Below are positions 7,517-15,439 of a stretch of 21,817 nucleotides of DNA, in pieces. Source of the stretch: CAZXNF01 sp050741255. GTDB taxonomy: Bacteria > Pseudomonadota > Gammaproteobacteria > Burkholderiales > SG8-41. The notes below the pieces were generated by a model that did not search any database, was not told the origin of the DNA, and was given only the letters and a program-made list of their open reading frames with translations. The stretch is from NCBI GenBank assembly GCA_050741255.1, contig JBOIEQ010000066.1, positions 1 to 21,817 of the forward strand, given 5' to 3'. Within the stretch, counting starts at the first letter, position 1; every line of letters starts with the position of its first letter. A program made the translations under genes and the position numbers.

Positions 7517-9129
7517 GCCGCCTGGCAGAGCAGGGTGAACTGGGCGCCGCTGGGCGTTTCCACGAACTCGAGCGTCGCGCCGTTCGCGATGCAGACCTCG
7601 CGCGCGATGTAGAGCCCGAGTCCGGCGCCGCCGGAAAAGGTGGTGAAGAACGGCTCGAACAACTGTCCGCGCAGCGGCGGCGGCACGCCGGGGCCGTCAT
7701 CCACCACGTCGAGCTGGACCTTGGCGTCGCGCTCGAGCAGGTCCGCGCGGATGCGGATGGCGCCGGGCCGGCGGCTGCAGTGCCGCAACGCGTTTCGGCA
7801 CAGGTTCCACATCACCTGCGACAGGTGGCTATGGTCGAACACGAGCCGCGGCTCGCCGGTGATTTCCACCGCCAGGATGCCGGGCTCGACGCGCTCCGAC
7901 TGGCAGAACTGCTCGACGAACAGTTGCAGGAATTCGCTGATCCGGAACGCCTGCCGGTCCACCGCCTCGCCGCGGTTCAGCTTCATCACGTCCTGCACGA
8001 TGCGGTCGAGCCGGCGCGTGTTGTCGGCGATGATCGTGAGCAGCCGCGTGATCGTCGGGTTGGGGATGGTCTCTTCCTGCAGGAGCTCGGCGGCATGGCT
8101 GATCGCCGACAGCGGGTTGCGGATTTCATGCGCGATGTTGGCGGTCAGCCGCCCGAGCGCAGCGAGCTTCATCTGGCGCGCCTGGTCCTCCGCGCGCGAG
8201 AGATCCTCCAGGAAGATTACCGCGCCGACCTTGCGGATGCGGCCGACCGGGACGATGCGCACGCTCATCTGCTGCGCGAGCACCGTGGTCTGCACGGGGT
8301 CGAAGCCGATCACCGGATTGGCGTTCCACTCCTTCAGCCGCGTGGACAGCCGCGGCGCGTAGTCCTTCAGCAGCATCTCGCGCCGGCCGCGCGGCATCGG
8401 CCCCAGCAACGCCTCCGCGCGGGCGTTGAACTGGCGGATGGCGCCGCGCTCGTCGACCACCAGCACGCCGTCCTGCATGTCCTTGATGACGAGCTGGCTG
8501 ACTTCCGACAGGTTGGCGAGGTCGATCTCGCGCTGCGCCGCGAGTTGCTGGGACTCGACCAGGTACTTGGCCAGGGTGTGCGACACCGCCGCCATGGCGA
8601 AGTAGCCGATCGACAGCAGGCCCGCCTGCACGTACTGGGCGCTGACGCCGTCGTGCCGCAGCACCTGGAAGGTGTGCTCCAGCAGGACCATGATCGAGGC
8701 GAGCGCCGCGAAAAACAACGTCATGCGGCCGCGCGTGATGAGGCCAGTGGCCGCGAGCGAGGTGAGCAGCAGCAGCGGCAAGCCGCTCGAGATGCCGCCG
8801 CTGGCGAAGGTCAGCACGCCCGTGAACAGGATGTCCGCGCCGGTCTGCAGGGCGACCTGCGCGTTGAAGCGCCGGCGCGTGCTGACCAGGATGAAGCAGA
8901 CCATGCTGAACAGCAGGTAGGCCGCCGCGGTGTAGACGAACAGCGCGGCATCCTGCGAGCCGAGGGAGAGCAGGTTGCCGAACAGCGCCACCGCCGTCAG
9001 CAGCAACAGCGCGACAATCAGCCGGTACGCATTGAAAAAGTACAGCGAGCGCCAGTACGAGTCGGGATACTCGGCCCCGGCGACCGGATTCGCCGGCAGC
9101 CACGCGGTCGTCTGCGTCGCGAGCGCCAT
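7513..9129 (-). CDS. pilS: Membrane sensor histidine kinase PilS
   Basis: A 538-aa inner-membrane kinase expected to phosphorylate PilR. The N-terminal 190 residues contain about six hydrophobic segments (roughly 33-55, 62-82, 94-110, 115-132, 136-152 and 167-186), as in PilS. A PAS-like domain (about 205-310) follows, then a HisKA domain with phospho-acceptor H334 in AHEIRNPLSA. The ATPase part has the N box NLCRNALRH (442-450), G1 box VVDDGPGVP and G2 box GAGLGLYIAR. The start at 9129 is 11 nt from the stop of the PP0621-family gene, so the two are probably in one unit. Confidence 0.93.
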   Translation of the reverse strand: MALATQTTAWLPANPVAGAEYPDSYWRSLYFFNAYRLIVALLLLTAVALFGNLLSLGSQDAALFVYTAAAYLLFSMVCFILVSTRRRFNAQVALQTGADILFTGVLTFASGGISSGLPLLLLTSLAATGLITRGRMTLFFAALASIMVLLEHTFQVLRHDGVSAQYVQAGLLSIGYFAMAAVSHTLAKYLVESQQLAAQREIDLANLSEVSQLVIKDMQDGVLVVDERGAIRQFNARAEALLGPMPRGRREMLLKDYAPRLSTRLKEWNANPVIGFDPVQTTVLAQQMSVRIVPVGRIRKVGAVIFLEDLSRAEDQARQMKLAALGRLTANIAHEIRNPLSAISHAAELLQEETIPNPTITRLLTIIADNTRRLDRIVQDVMKLNRGEAVDRQAFRISEFLQLFVEQFCQSERVEPGILAVEITGEPRLVFDHSHLSQVMWNLCRNALRHCSRRPGAIRIRADLLERDAKVQLDVVDDGPGVPPPLRGQLFEPFFTTFSGGAGLGLYIAREVCIANGATLEFVETPSGAQFTLLCQAA

Positions 9130-9140
9130 GGCGGGCCGCG

Positions 9141-9362
9141 CTACTCGGTCAGGCGCACGTGCTCTTCACTGCAGAAGAGCCGGCCGCCGCGCAGGAGACT
9201 TTCGCTGCGCGGCAGGTGCACGCCGCACTGCGCGCAGCGCACCATGTCCTCCGGTGCGGGCGCGTTCGCCGCGCCTCCACTGCCGTGTTTCGCGCGCCAC
9301 AGCACCCGCAGCGCCCACCAGGCGGCGACGCCGAGCAACAGGAGGAAAAGGTACTTGCCCAT
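9141..9362 (-). CDS. PP0621-family small membrane-anchored zinc-ribbon protein
   Basis: I chose the ATG at 9362 because a GGGGAG lies 9 nt upstream and it places a hydrophobic helix (residues 4-22) at the very N-terminus; the longer open frame from 9464 has no better start. The 73-aa product has the one membrane anchor, a short Gly/Ala/Pro linker, and a predicted zinc ribbon with C43, C46, C64 and H68 (RCAQCG and FCSEEH). This matches the PP0621 family, whose function is not known and whose genes often sit beside pilSR in beta- and gammaproteobacteria. The stop is 11 nt before pilS. Confidence 0.85.
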   Translation of the reverse strand: MGKYLFLLLLGVAAWWALRVLWRAKHGSGGAANAPAPEDMVRCAQCGVHLPRSESLLRGGRLFCSEEHVRLTE

Positions 9363-9483
9363 GGCCGGATTCTCCCCGAAACCGCGGGTGCGCGTCGAGC
9401 GCCCGGTGTTTGGCTGACCGTGGGGAGCGCCGGGCGCGAAAACCCATGCCGGCGCAGGATTCAAAATGGGTCAGAACGTCAAA

Positions 9484-9561
<78 letters not shown>

Positions 9562-9615
9562 ACCGGGGCTCTCGGGAGAAGGGCGAACGCCCATCCCCGA
9601 AAAACGGGAGCGCGG

Positions 9616-9621
9616 ATTCTA
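9616..9621 (-). promoter_or_regulatory. Possible -10 element for tRNA-Pro
   Basis: TAGAAT on the minus strand is followed by a G/C-rich discriminator (CCGCGC), as is usual for stable RNA promoters. No good -35 is visible at 16-18 nt spacing. Between it and the tRNA lie two short hairpins (CCCG/CGGG at 9597-9609 and GGGCG/CGCCC at 9581-9592), probably part of the precursor leader. Confidence 0.35.
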
Positions 9622-9653
9622 GCAGAGAACCCCGCGTTCGCTGCGCACCCGCG

Positions 9654-10622
9654 TCAGGCGTCGCGCGCGACCGCGCCTTCCGCCAGCACCACCAGCGCGT
9701 CCCGGTGTTTTGATGCGGGCAGCGCGACGACCGCCGCGCGCGCAGTCGCGGCTTCGCGGCGCGCGGCCTCGCGGGCGTAGGCGATCGAACCGGAGGACGC
9801 CAGCGCCGCCATTACGTCTGGAAACGCCTCGCGTCCGCCGCGCTGGATGGCGTCCCGGATCAGCGCGCGCTGCGCCGCCGTGCCGCAGCGCATGGCGTGG
9901 ATCAGCGGCAACGTAGGCTTGCCCTCGGCGAGATCGTCGCCCAGGTTCTTGCCGATCGCCTGCGCGGCGCCGGAATAATCGAGGACATCGTCGATCAGCT
10001 GGAAGGCCGAGCCCAGATGCATGCCGTAGCGCGCCACCGCCTCTTCCTGCTCGGGACTGCCGCCGCCGAGGATCGCGCCCAGCCGCGTCGCCGCCTCGAA
10101 CAGCTTCGCGGTCTTGCGCCGGATCACCTCCAGATAGCGCGTCTCGTCGGTATCGGGGTCGTGCACGTTCATCAGTTGCATCACCTCGCCTTCGGCGATG
10201 GTGTTGGTCGCCTCCGCCAGCACCTGCATGACGCGCATGCTGTCGGTCTCCACCATCATCTGAAAGGCCCGCGAATAGACGAAATCTCCGACCAGCACAG
10301 ACGCCGCGTTGCCGAACAGCGCGTTCGCGGTGGCCTGCCCGCGGCGCAGGTCCGACGCGTCCACCACGTCGTCGTGCAGCAGGGTCGCCGTGTGGATGAA
10401 CTCGACCACCGCCGCGAGGCGGTGATGCTGGGTCCCGCGGTAGCCGAAAGCCCCCGCCGACAGCAGCACCAGCGCCGGGCGCAGCCGCTTGCCGCCCCCG
10501 GCAATGATGTATTCGGCGATCTGCCGGACCAGGACGACGTCGGAATCGAGCCGCTGCCGGATGACGGCGTCCACGGCCCGCAGGTCGTCGGCGATGACTG
10601 CGCGAAAGGCTTCGGAGGACAT
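9654..10622 (-). CDS. ispB: Octaprenyl diphosphate synthase
   Basis: This trans-prenyltransferase makes the polyprenyl chain of ubiquinone. The 322-aa product has the GGGKRLRP substrate-binding motif (42-49), the first Asp-rich motif D84-D85-V-V-D88 and the second D211-D212-V-L-D215, both binding Mg and diphosphate. The length matches IspB and not the shorter IspA. The start at 10622 begins the conserved MSSEAF segment. An open frame runs further upstream to 11015 but crosses the rplU promoter and gene, so it is not used. It is transcribed divergently from rplU, a common arrangement in proteobacteria. Chain length cannot be fixed from sequence alone. Confidence 0.95.
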   Translation of the reverse strand: MSSEAFRAVIADDLRAVDAVIRQRLDSDVVLVRQIAEYIIAGGGKRLRPALVLLSAGAFGYRGTQHHRLAAVVEFIHTATLLHDDVVDASDLRRGQATANALFGNAASVLVGDFVYSRAFQMMVETDSMRVMQVLAEATNTIAEGEVMQLMNVHDPDTDETRYLEVIRRKTAKLFEAATRLGAILGGGSPEQEEAVARYGMHLGSAFQLIDDVLDYSGAAQAIGKNLGDDLAEGKPTLPLIHAMRCGTAAQRALIRDAIQRGGREAFPDVMAALASSGSIAYAREAARREAATARAAVVALPASKHRDALVVLAEGAVARDA

Positions 10623-10654
10623 GTTGCCAAAAACCTGAATGTTATCAAACGTCT

Positions 10655-10690
10655 GGGCCCATCCCGGCGGCCGGAATCCGGCGGGGGCCC
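10655..10690. repeat. GC-rich hairpin in the ispB/rplU divergent spacer
   Basis: GGGCCC (10655-10660) and GGGCCC (10685-10690) flank an inner perfect hairpin GCCGG-AAT-CCGGC (10670-10682). It lies upstream of the rplU -35 and inside the ispB upstream region. Its function is unknown; it could simply reflect base composition. Confidence 0.4.
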
Positions 10691-10714
10691 GTTCAGTGCA
10701 CGTGAGCCCTTGTT

Positions 10715-10744
10715 TTGACTCGAAAAACCGTTCTCGTCTATAAT
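10715..10744 (+). promoter_or_regulatory. Sigma70 promoter of rplU-rpmA
   Basis: TTGACT (10715-10720) and a perfect TATAAT (10739-10744) are separated by 18 nt. The predicted transcript start is near 10751, giving a leader of about 23 nt with GGAG at 10764-10767. Confidence 0.8.
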
Positions 10745-10773
10745 CCTCGGCTTTTCCGGATTCGGAGTCTCGC

Positions 10774-11085
10774 ATGTACGCGGTCGTTAAAACCGGTGGC
10801 AAGCAATACCGGGTCGCCTCCGGCGACAAGCTCAAGGTGGAAACGCTGGCCGCCGACGTCGGCGCCGAAGTCGTGCTGGGCGACGTGCTGATGGTCGCGG
10901 ACGGCGACAAGATCTCGCTCGGCGCCCCGCTGCTGTCCGGCGCCTCGGTCAAGGCCAAGGTGGTGGCGCACGGGCGCGGCGACAAGGTGCATATCTTCAA
11001 GATGCGCCGCCGCAAGCATTACCGCAAGTCGCAGGGCCACCGGCAGAACTTCACCGAGATCGAAATTCTCGGCATCCAGGCCTAA
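10774..11085 (+). CDS. rplU: 50S ribosomal protein L21
   Basis: The 103-aa protein binds 23S rRNA in the large subunit. It starts with MYAVVKTGGKQYRV and ends with the KMRRRKHYRKSQGHRQ basic block, both diagnostic of L21, at the usual family length. GGAG lies 6 nt before the ATG. It is the first gene of the rplU-rpmA pair, driven by the promoter at 10715-10744. Confidence 0.98.
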   Translation: MYAVVKTGGKQYRVASGDKLKVETLAADVGAEVVLGDVLMVADGDKISLGAPLLSGASVKAKVVAHGRGDKVHIFKMRRRKHYRKSQGHRQNFTEIEILGIQA

Positions 11086-11106
11086 ATGGTCTATTAAGGA
11101 CGCGTC

Positions 11107-11376
11107 ATGGCACACAAGAAAGCAGGTGGCAGTTCCCGCAACGGCCGTGATTCGAACGCCAAGCGCCTGGGCGTCAAAGCCTACGGCGGCGAGCTGATCG
11201 AAGCCGGCAGCATCATCGTCCGCCAGCGCGGCACGCAGGTGCATCCCGGCCTCAACGTCGGCGTCGGCCGCGACCACACCTTGTTCGCCTACGTCGCCGG
11301 CCACGTGCAGTTCGGCGTCAAGGGCGCCACCAAGCGCAGGATCGTCAGCGTGATCCCGGCCGCGGCTGCCGCCTGA
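11107..11376 (+). CDS. rpmA: 50S ribosomal protein L27
   Basis: The 89-aa L27 begins MAHKKAGGSSRNGRDS, the flexible N-terminus that reaches the peptidyl transferase centre, and ends in an Ala tail. AAGGA lies 6 nt before the ATG, and the gap from rplU is 21 nt. A strong intrinsic terminator follows 27 bases after the stop, so most transcripts of the pair should end before obgE. Confidence 0.98.
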   Translation: MAHKKAGGSSRNGRDSNAKRLGVKAYGGELIEAGSIIVRQRGTQVHPGLNVGVGRDHTLFAYVAGHVQFGVKGATKRRIVSVIPAAAAA

Positions 11377-11402
11377 CACCCACCCCCGCCCGCGCCCGAA
11401 CG

Positions 11403-11434
11403 AAAGCCCTGCGCGAGCAGGGCTTTTTTGTTTG
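11403..11434 (+). terminator. Intrinsic terminator after rpmA
   Basis: A perfect 10-bp stem AAAGCCCTGC (11403-11412) and GCAGGGCTTT (11417-11426) with tetraloop GCGA is followed by TTTG-TTTG. It separates the ribosomal genes from obgE, which begins at 11472. Confidence 0.92.
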
Positions 11435-11471
11435 TGCAGGCCATGTAAACGCGTAAACGAATAGCGCCGCC

Positions 11472-12602
11472 ATGAAATTCATCGACGAAGCCACCATCGA
11501 AGTCCACGCCGGCAAGGGCGGTGATGGCGCGGTGTCGTTCCGACGCGAGAAATTCGTGCCGCGCGGCGGGCCCGACGGCGGTGACGGCGGACGCGGCGGC
11601 AGCATCCGGGCCACCGCCGACCGCAACATCAACACCCTGGTGGACTACCGCTTCGCGCGCATCCACCGCGCGAAGAACGGCGAAAAGGGCCACGGCTCCG
11701 ACTGCAACGGGCGCGGCGCCGAGGACATCATGCTCCGCGTGCCCGTCGGCACCGTCGTCACCGACCTCGAAACCGGCGAAATGGTCGCCGACATGGCCAC
11801 CCACGAACAGGTCGAGATGCTCGCCAGGGGCGGCGACGGCGGCATGGGCAATCTCAACTTTAAATCGAGCGTGAACCGCGCCCCGCGCCAGTTCACGCCG
11901 GGCGGTGCGGGTGAATCGCGGCGGCTCAAGCTCGAACTCAAGGTGCTGGCCGACGTGGGCCTGCTGGGCCTGCCCAACGCGGGGAAATCCACGTTCATCC
12001 GCGCAGTATCAGCGGCGCGTCCCAAGGTGGCCGACTACCCGTTCACCACGCTCCAACCGAATCTCGGTGTGGTGCGCGTGGACGACAACCGCAGCTTCGT
12101 GATCGCCGACATTCCCGGCCTGATCGAAGGCGCCGCCGAGGGCGCCGGCCTGGGCCACCAGTTCCTGCGCCACCTGCAGCGCACCCGCCTCCTGCTGCAT
12201 ATCGTCGACCTCGCGCCCTTCGACGACAGCACCGATCCCGTGGCGGACGCGCGCGCCATCGTGGCCGAATTGCGCAAGTATGACGAACTGCTCTATCGCA
12301 AACCGCGCTGGCTAGTGCTGAACAAGATGGACCTCATCGAAGCGCCCGCACGCGCGGCACGCATGCGCGCGTTCTGCAAAGCCTACGGCTGGAAAGGCGA
12401 GGTCTTCATCCTCTCCGCGCTGAGCGGCGAAGGCTGCCGCGAACTCACGTTCCGGATCATGGAGCACCTGCAGCGCCCGGCGGTTCCGGTCACGGACAAG
12501 CCGGCCGAAACCGCGCCGCGCAAACGCAAGCCTGCGACTGCCAAGCGCGAACCCACACCCGCGCGCAAGCGCGCGGCGAAGGCAACCACGAGCGTCGAAT
12601 GA
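11472..12602 (+). CDS. obgE: Obg family GTPase (ribosome assembly, CgtA)
   Basis: The 376-aa GTPase acts in late 50S assembly and stress signalling. The Gly-rich OB/Obg fold covers residues 1-158 (GKGGDGAVSFRREK, GGPDGGDGGRGG). The G domain has G1 GLPNAGKS (166-173), G3 DIPG (213-216) and G4 NKMD (284-287), with SAL near residue 415 of the window frame's C-terminal third as the likely G5. The tail after about residue 340 is Lys/Arg/Ala/Pro-rich and probably disordered, a variable part of the family. The SD is weak. Only 45 bases lie between the rpmA terminator and the start, and no strong promoter is visible there. The stop overlaps the proB start (ATGA). Confidence 0.96.
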   Translation: MKFIDEATIEVHAGKGGDGAVSFRREKFVPRGGPDGGDGGRGGSIRATADRNINTLVDYRFARIHRAKNGEKGHGSDCNGRGAEDIMLRVPVGTVVTDLETGEMVADMATHEQVEMLARGGDGGMGNLNFKSSVNRAPRQFTPGGAGESRRLKLELKVLADVGLLGLPNAGKSTFIRAVSAARPKVADYPFTTLQPNLGVVRVDDNRSFVIADIPGLIEGAAEGAGLGHQFLRHLQRTRLLLHIVDLAPFDDSTDPVADARAIVAELRKYDELLYRKPRWLVLNKMDLIEAPARAARMRAFCKAYGWKGEVFILSALSGEGCRELTFRIMEHLQRPAVPVTDKPAETAPRKRKPATAKREPTPARKRAAKATTSVE

Positions 12603-13726
12603 AGGCCGCCCGGCCCGCGCTCGCCGACGCCCGCCGGCTGGTGGTGAAGGTCGGCTCCAGCCTCGTCACCAATCGCGGCCAGGGGCTCGACCGCGAGGCG
12701 CTCGCGCGCTGGGCGCGCCAGATTGCGGAGATCCGCCGCGAAAACCGCGAGATCGTGCTGGTGTCCAGCGGTGCGGTCGCCGAAGGCATGCAGCGCCTGG
12801 GCTGGAAGAAGCGCCCGCATGCCGTGCACGACCTGCAGGCCGCCGCCGCCGTCGGCCAGATGGGCCTGATCCAGGTCTACGAGTCGTGCTTTCGCGAGCA
12901 CGGACTGATCACCTCGCAGCTCCTGCTGACGCACGAGGACCTCTCGGACCGAAAGCGCTACCTCAACGCGCGCTCGACGCTGCGCACTCTGCTCGCGCTG
13001 GGCACGATCCCGATCATCAACGAAAACGACACCGTGGCGACCGAGGAAATCCGCTTCGGCGACAACGACACGCTGGCCGCGCTGGTGACCAACCTGGTCG
13101 AGGCGGATGCGCTCCTGATCCTGACCGACCAGCCCGGCCTGCATTCCGCGGATCCGCGCCACGACCGGCAGGCGACCCTGATCGCGGAAGCGCGCGCGGA
13201 TGACCCGCATCTGGAAGCGATCGCCGGCGGCGCGGGCAGCGCGATCGGCCTGGGTGGCATGCTGACCAAGGTACTCGCCGCCCGGCGCGCGGCGCGGAGC
13301 GGCGCGCATACCGTGATCGCCTCCGGGCAGGAAGACAACGTGCTGGTGCGGATCGCGCACGGCGAGGCCATCGGCACGCTGCTGGTGGCGGACACGCCCA
13401 CGCTGGCGGCGCGCAAGCAGTGGCTGGCCGATCACCTGCAGGTGCGCGGGCGCCTGACGCTCGATGACGGCGCGATCCGCGCGCTGTGCGCGGACGGCAA
13501 GAGCCTGCTGCCCATCGGCGTGCAAGCGATCAGCGGCGAATTCGAGCGCGGCGAAGCCGTGTCCTGCTGCGACACGAAGGGCCGCGAGGTCGCCCGCGGG
13601 CTGGTGAACTACGGCTCGACGGATGCCCGCCGCATCCTGCGCACGGCTTCCACCGACATCGAGGCGAAGCTCGGTTACATTGACGAACCCGAGCTGATCC
13701 ACAGAGACAATTTGGTGCTGCTGTGA
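12599..13726 (+). CDS. proB: Glutamate 5-kinase
   Basis: It catalyses the first step of proline synthesis, ATP-dependent phosphorylation of glutamate. The 375-aa product has an N-terminal amino-acid kinase domain (VVKVGSSLVTN near residue 15, VSSGAVAEG, NENDTV, GDNDTLAA) and a C-terminal PUA domain (from about residue 285), as in E. coli ProB (367 aa). The ATG overlaps the obgE stop by four bases, so translation is probably coupled. proA is not in the window. The stop overlaps the next gene's GTG start (GTGA). Confidence 0.97.
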   Translation: MKAARPALADARRLVVKVGSSLVTNRGQGLDREALARWARQIAEIRRENREIVLVSSGAVAEGMQRLGWKKRPHAVHDLQAAAAVGQMGLIQVYESCFREHGLITSQLLLTHEDLSDRKRYLNARSTLRTLLALGTIPIINENDTVATEEIRFGDNDTLAALVTNLVEADALLILTDQPGLHSADPRHDRQATLIAEARADDPHLEAIAGGAGSAIGLGGMLTKVLAARRAARSGAHTVIASGQEDNVLVRIAHGEAIGTLLVADTPTLAARKQWLADHLQVRGRLTLDDGAIRALCADGKSLLPIGVQAISGEFERGEAVSCCDTKGREVARGLVNYGSTDARRILRTASTDIEAKLGYIDEPELIHRDNLVLL

Positions 13727-14241
13727 AAGAGCCAAATGCGACGGCGGTGGGAATCACGTTGAGGCGAGGACTGGCATCCGGTACTTTCGGTGCCATGCTG
13801 GTGTGGCTGCTTGCCGCGGGCACCGCGACGTCCGCCCAGCCCGCGCCGCTGGCACTGGAGCCGGGCCTTTGGGAGATTACGGTCGAGACGACGAATCCGG
13901 GCGACTTCCGGGCGACGACCGACCGCCTGTCCCGCTGCCTGCGGGAAGGCGAGGCCGCCCTGCCCCGCCGGCAGTTGCCCACGCGCTTCAACGGCGAGGT
14001 CTGCCGCGTGACCTCGCTGCGGGACACCGGCGCGAACATCGCCTACGCCCTCGTCTGCGACCAGAACCGGATCACGTCGAGCGGGGAATTCAGCTTCGAC
14101 CGGGCGACCTACGAGGGGCGCATCATCACGGAGCCGGTGGAGAGCGAGGTCAACAACCTGCAGATCGTGCAGCGGGTGCGCGCGCGCCGGACGGGCGATT
14201 GCCCGGCGCCCCAAGGGGCGGGCGCCGTTCAGTCCCGGTAG
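13723..14241 (+). CDS. DUF3617 family secreted protein
   Basis: The 172-aa protein has a hydrophobic signal (about residues 20-38, ending near ATSAQ) followed by LEPGLWEITVETT, typical of the DUF3617 start, and three later cysteines (in SRCLREGE, EVCRVTS and LVCDQN) that could form disulfides in the periplasm. The GTG at 13723 overlaps the proB stop by four bases. An ATG at 13795, just before the signal core, is an alternative start. The family function is unknown. Its 3' end overlaps the convergent CNP1-like gene by 13 bases. Confidence 0.85.
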   Translation: MKEPNATAVGITLRRGLASGTFGAMLVWLLAAGTATSAQPAPLALEPGLWEITVETTNPGDFRATTDRLSRCLREGEAALPRRQLPTRFNGEVCRVTSLRDTGANIAYALVCDQNRITSSGEFSFDRATYEGRIITEPVESEVNNLQIVQRVRARRTGDCPAPQGAGAVQSR

Positions 14242-14822
14242 GGCGCCCGGCGGTTGACCTTCGGCGCGTCGTTCACCAGCGACGCCACGATCTGCGCCGC
14301 CGTGGGCAGGACCGCCTGCCCCTTGCAGAAGTATTCCACGCCGAGCACCGCGCGGTAATTGTTCGTGTACTGATAGTTGATGCGGCGCCATTCGGACTCG
14401 AGCGGCATCGACCAGCTGCGGTCCGGACGGCCGTAGCCGTAGACGCGGTACTCGCGCGTCTCGCACCGGATCCCTTCGTAGCTCACGGTGCGGGCACCGC
14501 CCTCGCCCAGCACCAGCAGGGTGTAACGGACCACCCCGTCCTTGCCGACGACGATGGAGGTCTTGTCGAGGTAGAAACGGCCCTCCTCGCGATTGCCGCC
14601 TTCGAACTGCACGACATTGGCAGCCAGCGGGTACGGGGGATACACCGGCTTGCTTTCGCTCCAGACGATGAGGTTTCCTTCGGCGTCGCGTTCGGGTTCG
14701 CCAAGCTTGAGGAGGGGCACACCCTGGCAGCCGGCAAGCACCAGCGCGAGGCAGGCGAGACCGGCGATGCGCCGCGGCCCGCGGGCCCGCGGGCGCTCAG
14801 CGCAGATCGCTGACCAGCGCAT
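14229..14822 (-). CDS. CNP1-like family lipoprotein
   Basis: I used the ATG at 14822; a TTG at 14840 extends the same frame. The 197-aa product has a basic N-terminus, a hydrophobic stretch and a lipobox L29-A30-G31-C32, so it is probably a lipoprotein. The body carries features of the CNP1-like family (VSYEGIRCETREYRVYG and YRAVLGVEYFCKG) seen in betaproteobacteria; its function is not established. It overlaps the end of the DUF3501 gene by 26 bases, which makes it the last member of the rubrerythrin unit, at least transcriptionally. Confidence 0.85.
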   Translation of the reverse strand: MRWSAICAERPRARGPRRIAGLACLALVLAGCQGVPLLKLGEPERDAEGNLIVWSESKPVYPPYPLAANVVQFEGGNREEGRFYLDKTSIVVGKDGVVRYTLLVLGEGGARTVSYEGIRCETREYRVYGYGRPDRSWSMPLESEWRRINYQYTNNYRAVLGVEYFCKGQAVLPTAAQIVASLVNDAPKVNRRAPYRD

Positions 14823-15399
14823 CGCGCACCGGAGTTTCAAGCGCCTCGACGCGGGCCCGGTACTCCGGGTGATCGACCCCCAGCGTCAGCGCCGCGCCGC
14901 GTTTCAGCGCGGCGATCATTTCGGCACCCAGCTCGAAGCGGAGGAAATGCACCGCCGCGGTCTTGGTGTCGGTCGAGCGGTCGAGATCCTCGTCCGCGAT
15001 GGCATAGACCGGCGAGAACCCCGCCACCTGCACGAACACGCGGTCCTCGATGCCGACCAGCCGCTCGAGCATGCGGGTGCGTTCCGCCACCTCCGGATAC
15101 TCGATCAGCATGGTCGCCTTCCAGTTGCTGCCGTCGGGCACCAGCGGGTTGTAGGCATCGAGCTCGTCCTGGATGCCGGCTTCCTCGAAAATCCGCTCGA
15201 TGCGCAGCATCTCCTGGATCTGGTAGCGGATGGTGAGCTCATCCTCGAAGATGAGCGTGAGATTGGGCCCCAGCGCCACGCTGCGCAGCTTCTTGTGTTC
15301 GATCACGCGCGCGCGGTAATCCTTGCGCGTTTTGGCATAGGCCTCGAGCGGCATCAGCGATTCACGGGTTATGGTCGGCATGCTCGTTACGGCGGTCAT
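14797..15399 (-). CDS. DUF3501 family protein
   Basis: The 200-aa soluble protein, without signal peptide, membrane segment or cysteine motif, begins with MTAVTSMPTITRESLMPLEAY. It resembles DUF3501 proteins, which are usually encoded next to a rubrerythrin and a GlpC/Hdr-like Fe-S protein, as here. The function is unknown. The start is 40 nt after the Fe-S oxidoreductase stop. An in-frame ATG at residue 7 is an alternative start. Confidence 0.88.
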   Translation of the reverse strand: MTAVTSMPTITRESLMPLEAYAKTRKDYRARVIEHKKLRSVALGPNLTLIFEDELTIRYQIQEMLRIERIFEEAGIQDELDAYNPLVPDGSNWKATMLIEYPEVAERTRMLERLVGIEDRVFVQVAGFSPVYAIADEDLDRSTDTKTAAVHFLRFELGAEMIAALKRGAALTLGVDHPEYRARVEALETPVRDALVSDLR

Positions 15400-15439
15400 G
15401 GGTCGATGATTCCAGACATGGGGGCTGGCGGTTCGCGCG

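Noticed and set aside
5291..7612. 773-codon plus-strand open frame opposite the lipoprotein and pilR genes
   Set aside because: Antisense to three well-supported minus-strand features, with shadow-type composition and no domain.
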